A stretch of 55,283 nt of DNA. Source: a virus. A program made the translations under genes and the position numbers. The stretch lies in the IMG/VR virus record IMGVR_UViG_3300027736_000059, positions 1 through 55,283 of that record; one strand, given 5' to 3'. Of the stretch, positions 48,371 to 55,283 are shown piece after piece. Position 1 is the stretch's first letter. Each line of letters begins with the position of its first letter. Under the pieces are notes generated by a model. It did not search any database. It was given only the letters and a program-made list of their open reading frames with translations, and was not told the DNA's origin.

Positions 48371-48688
48371 ATGTCGTTTAGATGGCCTAATAAAGACCCA
48401 GATGAAATACTTGATTACAGTGTAGACTGGTCTAGATGGATAGGTACTGCCACGATTAGTTCTGTTACTTGGTATGTAGATAATTCTTCTGGAGTTAAGA
48501 CAGCCCTTCCTGCTAGCACCACTGTGAATGGAATACAGAATGTATCTCAAACAATTAGTGGCGCTGTTGCTACAATTAATCTAGGTTTAGGAACTAATAA
48601 TACGGAGTATAAATTTACTTGCAGTATTACAGATAGTACAGGGAATGTTGTAGAGCGTGTTATTAGACTTAGAGTTAAGGAGCAATGA
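48371..48688 (+). CDS. Small Ig-like phage structural protein
   Basis: The 105-residue product has the alternating strand pattern of an immunoglobulin-like domain (TATISSVTWYVDNSSG, then YKFTCSITDSTGNVVERVIR). AAGGAAAAACA lies before the ATG. Such domains decorate heads and tails of phages. It ends one base before the next ATG, so the pair is probably co-translated. Confidence 0.66.
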   Translation: MSFRWPNKDPDEILDYSVDWSRWIGTATISSVTWYVDNSSGVKTALPASTTVNGIQNVSQTISGAVATINLGLGTNNTEYKFTCSITDSTGNVVERVIRLRVKEQ

Positions 48689-48689
48689 C

Positions 48690-49418
48690 ATGGCCTACAA
48701 TTTTTTAGATTTAGTTAATGAAGTTAATAGAGCGCTCAACGAAGTCGAATTAACTTCAACTACTTTTCCAAACGCCGTTGGTTTCTATGCTAAGGTTAAA
48801 GACTCAGTTAACACAGCAATCAGAGATATCAACCATACTCACTATGAGTGGCCCTTTAACCATGTATTAGCAGAAGAAACATTAACTGCGGGTACTATTA
48901 GATATGCTTATCCAACAGATGCAAATACTTTAGATTTTGATTCATTCCGTATTAGAGAAGACGCTACACTAGGAAACAGAACAGTAAAGCTGTCTTCTAT
49001 TTCCTATGAAGATTATCTAGATAGATTTATTGATCACGAGTATACAACCGAAACAAATAAACGAACTCTACCTACTTATGTATTTCAATCTCCTAGCTTA
49101 GAGTTTGGTGTTGTTCCTGCCCCTGATCAGGCTTATGAAGTGCTGTATGAGTATTATAGAATTCCTGTAGACTTAGCAAGCTATAGCGATGTTCCTGATA
49201 TTCCAGAAAGATTTAGACATGTCATTGTAGATGGGGCCATGTTCTACGCTTATATGTTCAGAGGTAATGAGCAGTCTGCTGGTATATCAAAACAGAAATA
49301 TGATGAAGGTGTTAAGAGAATGCGTAGTATGCTTGTTAACCGTTATGGATATGTACGTTCTGGAATGATTACTCCTGCCAGTGGTTCAGTAAGATCGTTT
49401 GGTGACAGGGTTAAATAA
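48690..49418 (+). CDS. Head-tail connector, T7 gp11/P22 gp4-like
   Basis: The ATG at 48690 (MAYNFLDLVNEVNRALNEVE, 242 residues) follows AAGGAGCAATGAC. A helical bundle start with WPFNHVLAEETLTAG, a beta core and IPERFRHVIVDGAMFYAYM are typical of tail adaptor proteins of podoviruses. It lies directly before the large stabilisation protein, as in T7-like and P22-like genomes. An alternative frame start at 48657 overlaps the previous gene and lacks a Shine-Dalgarno. Confidence 0.8.
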   Translation: MAYNFLDLVNEVNRALNEVELTSTTFPNAVGFYAKVKDSVNTAIRDINHTHYEWPFNHVLAEETLTAGTIRYAYPTDANTLDFDSFRIREDATLGNRTVKLSSISYEDYLDRFIDHEYTTETNKRTLPTYVFQSPSLEFGVVPAPDQAYEVLYEYYRIPVDLASYSDVPDIPERFRHVIVDGAMFYAYMFRGNEQSAGISKQKYDEGVKRMRSMLVNRYGYVRSGMITPASGSVRSFGDRVK

Positions 49419-49419
49419 T

Positions 49420-51396
49420 ATGGCAGACGCTTGGAAGACTTATGCCTTTGAGTTTGGTGGTGGACTTATATCAAATTTCTCACCACTACAGCACGGTGTC
49501 AAAGCTCCGGGAAGTGCGCGTATTCTTAAGAATTTTGAGCCTTCTATTAACGGTGGCTACAAAAGAATTGAGGGATTTACCAAATTCTCTAGCAGTTTTA
49601 TTCCTGCTTATGGTGAACCAAAGGTGCATGGTAGTGGTCAGACAGGGACATCACTAACACTGGCTAACATCTATACCGCTCCTTTAGAAGGGTCTACCTT
49701 CACTATAGCTGGTGTTACAGGGACATACACAGTAGCCACTGGTGGTGTCTCCTTTGATAGTTCTTACAAAAGAGTTACATTAACTCTAACTACTTCCTTA
49801 GCCAGCAGCCCTGCTGATAAAGCGGCTATAACTTTTACGTCCCATTCTGGTACAGTGTTAGGTATAGCCTACTGGAGTACCAGAGCTATTGCCTCTAGAA
49901 ATTCTAGTGTCTATTCCTCCACTGGAGCTTCTTGGACAAAGATTAGTAAGCCTTCCTATGGAACAGTGCTGGTTAATGGTGCTAGTCAAACAGGTTCTTC
50001 CTTGGCTATAGATGGATTAACCGCCGCCCCAAGGATTGGTGATACCTTCAGTATTGCTGGTGTAGAGAAAGTATATACTGTAACGGCTAACGCTACAGTT
50101 ACTAGTGGCGGTGCTACGATCTCTATTAATCCTGCTCTTGCTTCTAGTCCTGCTGACAATGCTTCAGTTTCTTGGCTATCATTGGATAGAAGTGGCGCAT
50201 TAAAGATGCGTACTTCTAAGTATAGAATTGCATCTACAGAAAAGATTGTTGGTGTGGACGGTTATAATTTTCCATTTACATTTAATGGTACAACCTTTAC
50301 TGAATTAAACAGCACATCAGATTTAGAGGGAGCAGAGTTTGTTGTCTTCCATAAGAATCAATTGTTCTTTGCTGTTGGTAGTAATTTAATATTCACCGCA
50401 CCTTATAGCGATTCAGACTTCACTGCTGTCAATGGCTCAGGTATTATTTCCATTGGTGCTAAGATTACTGGCCTCATTGTATTCAGGGATGTTTTAGTTA
50501 TCTTTACAGAAAGAACTATAAACCAACTTGTTGGTAATACAATATCAGATTTTAACTTACAGCCTATCACTAGGAATGTGGGCTGTGTATCCTCAGATAC
50601 TATACAAGAAATGGGTGGGGATGTTATATTCTTAGGTTCAGATGGGTTGCGCTTACTTGGCCTTACTGATAGGGTAGGAGACTTCAATCTTGGGTTAGTA
50701 TCTAAGCCAATACAAACAGAAATGACAGACCTCATTTCTTCTTGTAGCAGTTTTTCTAGTGTTGTTATTAAACAAAAGTCTCAGTATAGATTATTGGGAT
50801 TTAATGAGAATACTAAAGCGGCTAGTTCTAAAGGAATTTTAGGTACTCAGATGGCTAGTGATAATACCAGTAATATAGCTTGGGCAGAACTTTCTGGTAT
50901 AAGGGCTTATGTTGCTGATTCTTATTATGCTGATAAAGTAGAAACTATTGTATTTGCAAATACAGATGGGTATGCTTATCAGATGGAGAGTGGTAATACT
51001 TTTGATGGGGCAAGTATTCCTGCTTCTTTTGCTACTCCGTATGTGTTTATGGATGACCCCAGAATTAGGAAGACAATGTATAAGCTCTTCCTTTATACAG
51101 ACCCACAGGGCAGTATATCCATAGATAGTAGTTTGAAGTTTGATTTTGATACTATCGGCAGTGTACAGCCTTCAGCGATAGGGCTTAGCAATACGACATC
51201 TGCTGTGGGATTTTATGGTACAAGTGTAGCAAAATATGGTACAACTACATACGGAACTAAACTTAAGAAACTATTTGAGACACAGCTAATTGGGTCAGGA
51301 TTCTTTGTATCTTTACAGTTTACTTCTGAAAGTACAAACCCACCATTTTCTTTGGATGCTGCTACGTTAGAGTATTCAACACATGATAGACGTTAA
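49420..51396 (+). CDS. Large tail (stabilisation/nozzle) protein
   Basis: The ATG at 49420 gives MADAWKTYAFEFGGGLISNF (658 residues). Two similar beta domains (about 75-140 and 185-255, each with T-F-S/T-I-A-G-V and ASSPAD) lie near the N-terminus, then a beta-propeller-like body. Its position after the gp11-type adaptor and before the fibre, and its size near 650, fit the gp12/gp10-type tail protein of podoviruses. Shared opening (FGGGLISNFSPLQHG) is frequent in this type. Confidence 0.8.
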   Translation: MADAWKTYAFEFGGGLISNFSPLQHGVKAPGSARILKNFEPSINGGYKRIEGFTKFSSSFIPAYGEPKVHGSGQTGTSLTLANIYTAPLEGSTFTIAGVTGTYTVATGGVSFDSSYKRVTLTLTTSLASSPADKAAITFTSHSGTVLGIAYWSTRAIASRNSSVYSSTGASWTKISKPSYGTVLVNGASQTGSSLAIDGLTAAPRIGDTFSIAGVEKVYTVTANATVTSGGATISINPALASSPADNASVSWLSLDRSGALKMRTSKYRIASTEKIVGVDGYNFPFTFNGTTFTELNSTSDLEGAEFVVFHKNQLFFAVGSNLIFTAPYSDSDFTAVNGSGIISIGAKITGLIVFRDVLVIFTERTINQLVGNTISDFNLQPITRNVGCVSSDTIQEMGGDVIFLGSDGLRLLGLTDRVGDFNLGLVSKPIQTEMTDLISSCSSFSSVVIKQKSQYRLLGFNENTKAASSKGILGTQMASDNTSNIAWAELSGIRAYVADSYYADKVETIVFANTDGYAYQMESGNTFDGASIPASFATPYVFMDDPRIRKTMYKLFLYTDPQGSISIDSSLKFDFDTIGSVQPSAIGLSNTTSAVGFYGTSVAKYGTTTYGTKLKKLFETQLIGSGFFVSLQFTSESTNPPFSLDAATLEYSTHDRR

Positions 51397-51405
51397 GGAA
51401 AAACT

Positions 51406-54400
51406 ATGACAGGTTACACTAGAGCAGACTCAGTTAACAATATTGCTGATGGTAATATTATTAATGCGTCAGATTTGGATGGGGAATTTGATGCAGTGCA
51501 AGCTGCTTTTAATAGTTCCACTGGACATGTCCATGATGGCACTGCCGCTAATGGCGCTCCTATTACAAAGATTGGGCCTACACAAGATGTAGTGGCTTCA
51601 GCTACAGCTCTCACACCAAAGACAACAGCCACTGTTGATGTTGGTAGTAGCGCTCTGAAGTTTAAGGATTTCTTCTACAGCGGTGCTGGTAGTGTTACAG
51701 GAACAATTACTGCTGGTGGATTTGCTGGCCCTATCAACGGCACAGTAGGTGCTACGACTCCTGCGGCTGGCGTTTTTACTTCGCTAACAGCTACCACCGC
51801 GATCACACTCAACACCACGACGAACAACCAATCGTACACAACCACTGGTGCTGGCACTATTACTATCTCGTCTGGCACTGCTGGCACTATCAACAACATG
51901 AGCATTGGGGCTACCACTGCTGGTACTGGCAAGTTCACCGCTATTACAAATAGCGCGTTGACATCAGGCCGAATTATATATGCGACCACTGGTGGCCTTG
52001 AGACTGACTCTGCCAACCTTTTGTACAGCGGTACTGACCTGACTGTGTATGGCATCACCGTGGGCCGTGGTGCGGGTGCTGTGGCTACCAATACTGCTGT
52101 TGGTAATGGCGCTTTGTTTTCAAATACATCAGGCGCTTTAAACAGTGCATTTGGCGCTAATGCTTTGCAATCGAATACTACGGGAAACTACAACACTGCC
52201 GCTGGAGCAAGTGATAATTCTTTTGGTAGCGCGTTGTACTCTAATACTTCGGGCGGCAACAACATTGCTTTTGGTAATGGCGCATTAGCAAGAAACACCA
52301 CGGGCAACTATAACGTCGCTGTCGGTATGCAGGCGCTTTCAGCCAACACCACAGCATCTAGCAACACTGCTGTTGGTTACCAAGCCGCTTACACAAACAT
52401 CACAGGTATTCAATACACTGCCGTTGGCGCAAATGCCGCCCGTCTTGCCACGGGAAGCCAAGTTACGGCTGTTGGTGCAAGCGCTTTAACCGCTTTAACT
52501 ACTGGCGTTGAAAACGTGTCCGTAGGCGTGTACTCTGGTGGCGCAATGACAACTGGTGGCTATAACACTGCTGTGGGTGATGACTCTCTGCGCTTTACTA
52601 CTACTGGCTCCAATAATGTAGGCATAGGCTACGCTGCCCTTAACGCCAACACCACAGCCTCATACAACACTGCCGTAGGGCACACGGCAGGGTATAGCAC
52701 CACTACTGGTCAATTTAATACCGCTGTTGGTCAAGAAGCGTTTTATTACAACACTACGGGTTCAAACAATACGGCTATTGGTCGTGATGCCCTTGCCTCT
52801 AGCACCACAGCATCCAACAACACTGCTGTTGGTTATCAGGCGGGGTATAGCAATACCACGGGGACAATTAACCTATATGTCGGTAATGCCGCAGGGTATA
52901 AAACCACCACAGGCGCAGGAAACTCATTTGTTGGCAGTTACGCTACTGGGTACAACAATACCACAGGCGGTCAAAACACAGCACTTGGTCAAGAGGCACT
53001 TGCGCAAAACACCACAGCATCCAACAACACTGCTGTAGGTTTTCAGGCTGGGTACGCAAATACTACAGGCGCTTATTCTGTGTCTGTGGGGGGTCGGGCA
53101 CTGTACACAAATACCACTGGTCAAGAAAACACTGCTGTTGGATATGGCTCTTTGGAATCAAACACCACGGGTCAATACAATGTGGCGCAAGGTTTGTACG
53201 CTTTGCGCTTCAACACCACAGCATCAAACAATACTGCTGTAGGTTATCAGGCTTCGTACTCTCAAACAACAAATGGTTCAAACACAAGTGTAGGATACCA
53301 AGCTCTATACGCAAATACCAACGTAAATAACGTAGCAGTTGGGTACAGAGCAGGATACTCAAACACAACTGGCGATATTGTGGTTGTTGGCAAAGAAGCA
53401 GGTCTTACAAATACGACTGGAAGCTATTTGGTTGCCGTTGGTCGCCAAGCGTTTACTGCAAACACAACAGGCGACCATAACGTGGGCGTGGGTCTTGGCG
53501 CTGGTGGTGCAAATACCACGGGGGCAAACAACACGGCCCTTGGTTCGCAAGCCCTCACATCCAACACCACAGCATCAAACAATACTGCTGTAGGTTATCA
53601 GGCTGGGTATAGCAATACGACGGGTGCAGCAAATGTAGCAATGGGCGCACAGGCGCTGAACACAAACTCAACTGGGCGAGATAATTCAGCATTTGGAGAA
53701 ACGGCACTTGGGCTAAACACCACTGGTTCGTTTAATGCCGCATTTGGCGGGAGAAATACAGGCGGTACTTTATCGGCTCTTGGCTCCAACACCACAGGCT
53801 CATACAACACAGCAACAGGCATAGCCGCATTAGGTTCAAACACCACAGCATCTAACAACACTGCTGTGGGTTATCAGGCTGGGTATAGTAATACTACTGG
53901 TGTATATAACGTATTTGTAGGTCAAGGTGCGGGTCAAAATAGCACTGGCGGTAATAACTGTTTTATTGGGGCAAATGCTGGATCAGGTGTTACAACCGGA
54001 ACCGGAAACACGTTTATTGGTTCTGGGGCAATAAGTGTATTCCCGTCTGGGTTTTACATTACAACCGGCTCCAAAAATTCCATCCTTGGCAACTACAACG
54101 GCAACCAAGGTGGCCTAGACATTCGCACAGCAAGCAACTACATCGTGCTGTCTGATGGGGATGGGAATCCACGGGGTATTTTTGATGATAGCGGTAACTT
54201 TTTGGTGGGAGATACAACTGCTTCTGTGGGACGCGTGCAAATTTCAAACCTTGTTAATGCAGGAATAGAACAAGCGTTAAGAACTAGACTTGGTGCTGGA
54301 TGTAATAACACAACCTCATATCACCTTGTTGCGTCAACAGGCGGATCAGATAAGATATATATCTATGGAAATGGAAACGTAGTTAATGTAAATAACAGCT

Positions 54401-54729
54401 ATGGCGCTCTTTCAGATATAAAGTTAAAAGAAAACATTGTTGATTCAACGCCAAAGTTGGCGCAACTGAACCAAGTTCGTGTTGTCAACTACAACATAGT
54501 TGGTGATAAGCAGAAACAGATTGGTGTTATTGCTCAAGAACTTGAACAAGTTTTTCCGGGGATGGTTGATGAGTCACCCGACCTTGACAAAGAAGGCAAC
54601 GACCTTGGCACGACAACCAAGTCAGTAAAGTACAGTGTGTTTGTTCCCATGCTAATTAAAGCCATCCAAGAACAACAAGCACTTATCACTTCCCTAACCG
54701 CCCGTATCACGGCACTTGAATCAACCTAA
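51406..54729 (+). CDS. Tail fibre with YadA-like head repeats and S74 domain
   Basis: The 1107-residue protein begins with a virion-attachment part (MTGYTRADSVNNIADGNIIN), then many repeats of NTAVGYQAGYSNTTG and NTTASNNTAVGYQ (about residues 230-870), as in trimeric adhesin heads. The C-terminus (from about Ser1003, LSDIKLKENI) is a peptidase S74 chaperone domain with GVIAQELEQVF, which trims itself off after folding. Near-identical DNA repeats could recombine and vary length. It should bind the host receptor. Confidence 0.92.
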   Translation: MTGYTRADSVNNIADGNIINASDLDGEFDAVQAAFNSSTGHVHDGTAANGAPITKIGPTQDVVASATALTPKTTATVDVGSSALKFKDFFYSGAGSVTGTITAGGFAGPINGTVGATTPAAGVFTSLTATTAITLNTTTNNQSYTTTGAGTITISSGTAGTINNMSIGATTAGTGKFTAITNSALTSGRIIYATTGGLETDSANLLYSGTDLTVYGITVGRGAGAVATNTAVGNGALFSNTSGALNSAFGANALQSNTTGNYNTAAGASDNSFGSALYSNTSGGNNIAFGNGALARNTTGNYNVAVGMQALSANTTASSNTAVGYQAAYTNITGIQYTAVGANAARLATGSQVTAVGASALTALTTGVENVSVGVYSGGAMTTGGYNTAVGDDSLRFTTTGSNNVGIGYAALNANTTASYNTAVGHTAGYSTTTGQFNTAVGQEAFYYNTTGSNNTAIGRDALASSTTASNNTAVGYQAGYSNTTGTINLYVGNAAGYKTTTGAGNSFVGSYATGYNNTTGGQNTALGQEALAQNTTASNNTAVGFQAGYANTTGAYSVSVGGRALYTNTTGQENTAVGYGSLESNTTGQYNVAQGLYALRFNTTASNNTAVGYQASYSQTTNGSNTSVGYQALYANTNVNNVAVGYRAGYSNTTGDIVVVGKEAGLTNTTGSYLVAVGRQAFTANTTGDHNVGVGLGAGGANTTGANNTALGSQALTSNTTASNNTAVGYQAGYSNTTGAANVAMGAQALNTNSTGRDNSAFGETALGLNTTGSFNAAFGGRNTGGTLSALGSNTTGSYNTATGIAALGSNTTASNNTAVGYQAGYSNTTGVYNVFVGQGAGQNSTGGNNCFIGANAGSGVTTGTGNTFIGSGAISVFPSGFYITTGSKNSILGNYNGNQGGLDIRTASNYIVLSDGDGNPRGIFDDSGNFLVGDTTASVGRVQISNLVNAGIEQALRTRLGAGCNNTTSYHLVASTGGSDKIYIYGNGNVVNVNNSYGALSDIKLKENIVDSTPKLAQLNQVRVVNYNIVGDKQKQIGVIAQELEQVFPGMVDESPDLDKEGNDLGTTTKSVKYSVFVPMLIKAIQEQQALITSLTARITALEST

Positions 54730-54741
54730 AGGAGCTTAAAA

Positions 54742-54954
54742 ATGGAAATCGAAATTACAGCAGAACAAATTGCCAAGCACTACAGTGCAGCAATGGACAG
54801 CGTAGCCCTCATCAACGGCGGCAAGCCTGAGATGATGTCCGATGAGGAATGGGCTGATTGCCTGTCCAGAAATAAAGAGCATCTGAAGATTATGATCGCA
54901 AAGGACTTCTGGACTACCGAAGACCTGTCGCCTTTGCAAGCAGCATCAGCATAA
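54742..54954 (+). CDS. Small phage protein after the fibre
   Basis: The 70-residue product MEIEITAEQIAKHYSAAMDS has a helical body and HLKIMIAKDFWTTEDLSPLQ. This end pattern is common in short phage proteins near fibres and lysis genes. AAGGAGCTTAAAA stands before the ATG. Function is unknown; fibre assembly help is possible. Confidence 0.7.
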   Translation: MEIEITAEQIAKHYSAAMDSVALINGGKPEMMSDEEWADCLSRNKEHLKIMIAKDFWTTEDLSPLQAASA

Positions 54955-54966
54955 CGGGAAGCCGTA

Positions 54967-55137
54967 ATGAACGAGACTGAAGCACGATTAAATTCACACG
55001 AAGCTGTTTGTGCTGAGAGGTATGAACAGATTAATGTCAGACTAAAAAGATTAGAAGGCATTATGGTGAAAGCCTGTGGTACTTTGTTAGCGGGTATGGC
55101 TGCTATTATATGGTCTTTTCTAACACATGTTAGATGA
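54967..55137 (+). CDS. Small single-TM protein at the start of the lysis cassette
   Basis: The 56-residue product (MNETEARLNSHEAVCAERYE) has an amphipathic charged N-terminal half and one TM helix (about residues 35-53), then a short basic end. Such short tail-anchored proteins are often holins or antiholins. CGGGAAGCCGTA precedes the ATG, and its stop overlaps the next start by four bases. Confidence 0.65.
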   Translation: MNETEARLNSHEAVCAERYEQINVRLKRLEGIMVKACGTLLAGMAAIIWSFLTHVR

Positions 55138-55283
55138 GATATATAGTAGTATTCTTAATACTAGTAACTCTAGTATATGGAGCTACGCCTAAGCCTACTT
55201 GTAGTGCTTCTGACTTTGCTAATGTTGCATACTCTACGAATAACCCCAAAGAAAGAAAAGAGATAACAGAAAAATGGTTGGAT
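55134..55283 (+). CDS. Small exported lysis-cassette protein (5' part)
   Basis: It is the start of the gene that continues at position 6. The ATG overlaps the previous stop (ATGA). The first 17 residues (MRYIVVFLILVTLVYGA) form a signal peptide or anchor. The frame is intact here, while the left-end copy has lost one A. Confidence 0.75.
   Translation, partial: MRYIVVFLILVTLVYGATPKPTCSASDFANVAYSTNNPKERKEITEKWLD
55152..55283. repeat. Right copy of the terminal direct repeat
   Basis: It matches 1-131 with one extra A. The frame of the gene across the join is intact in this copy, so it is likely the correct one. Confidence 0.9.

Noticed and set aside
51675-53861. Several frames on both strands within the fibre gene
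   Set aside because: They arise from the repetitive Asn/Thr/Gly coding and have no ribosome sites.
51406-54729. Diversity-generating retroelement or CRISPR-like array suggested by repeats
   Set aside because: The repeats encode a continuous protein, there is no reverse transcriptase, no template/variable repeat pair and no spacer-like unique segments between short palindromic repeats.

Overview
The window is an almost complete genome of a tailed double-stranded DNA phage, about 55.15 kb, assembled as a circle. Its first 131 bases recur at the very end with one base of difference, and one gene runs across that join. The tail module (a gp11-type connector, a large stabilisation protein, an S74-type fibre, large ejection-like virion proteins, no tape measure) points to a podovirus-like particle. 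Family A DNA polymerase, primase-helicase, 5'-3' exonuclease and a putative SSB form a T7-like replication core, but there is no phage RNA polymerase, and there is a tyrosine recombinase. The GH108 endolysin, GTA-type 3-TM holin and extended AAGGA Shine-Dalgarno sites suit a Gram-negative host. The protein families resemble those of uncultured freshwater phages, so an aquatic proteobacterial host is my inference.

Layout. Rightward genes run from 35.1 kb to the right end and continue through 0-12.6 kb. They start with a block of small basic proteins (35.1-37.3 kb), then terminase (37.3-39.5), portal (39.5-41.6), a Gly-rich virion-associated protein with a C-terminal Hint domain (41.8-44.0), scaffold (44.2-45.0), major capsid protein behind its own promoter (45.0-46.4), decoration and tail proteins (46.4-51.4) and a very repetitive fibre (51.4-54.7). 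The lysis cassette crosses the join (54.97 kb to 1.9 kb). It is followed by large ejection-type proteins of 777, 512 and 1912 residues, ending at a terminator at 12.6 kb. Leftward genes run from 33.8 kb down to 12.6 kb: a dense array of small early genes (26.7-33.8), an ADP-ribosylglycohydrolase and integrase (24.7-26.7), a chain of tiny overlapping genes (21.9-24.7), replication genes (17-21.9), nucleotide metabolism with a B12-dependent ribonucleotide reductase beside a thyX remnant (13.5-15.7), a PD-(D/E)XK nuclease, an RMF-like protein, tRNA-Arg(UCU) and a small membrane protein.

The 1.3 kb between the two divergent halves (33.83-35.13 kb) has no convincing gene. It carries two large near-perfect palindromes, a cluster of DnaA-box-like sites, a GC-rich tandem repeat, an AT-rich stretch and several small dyads. 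It is the best candidate for replication origin and transcriptional switch.

The least expected signals are: a 14-bp junction motif repeated nine times exactly in the early gene array; two copies of an ~80-nt intercistronic element with a conserved 5-G/5-C frame; the origin-like region; a Hint domain ending in HN-KD on a virion-module protein; a 22-residue helical repeat in an ejection-type protein; and the thyX remnant beside nrdJ. Several real genes of 44-59 codons were found by hand.
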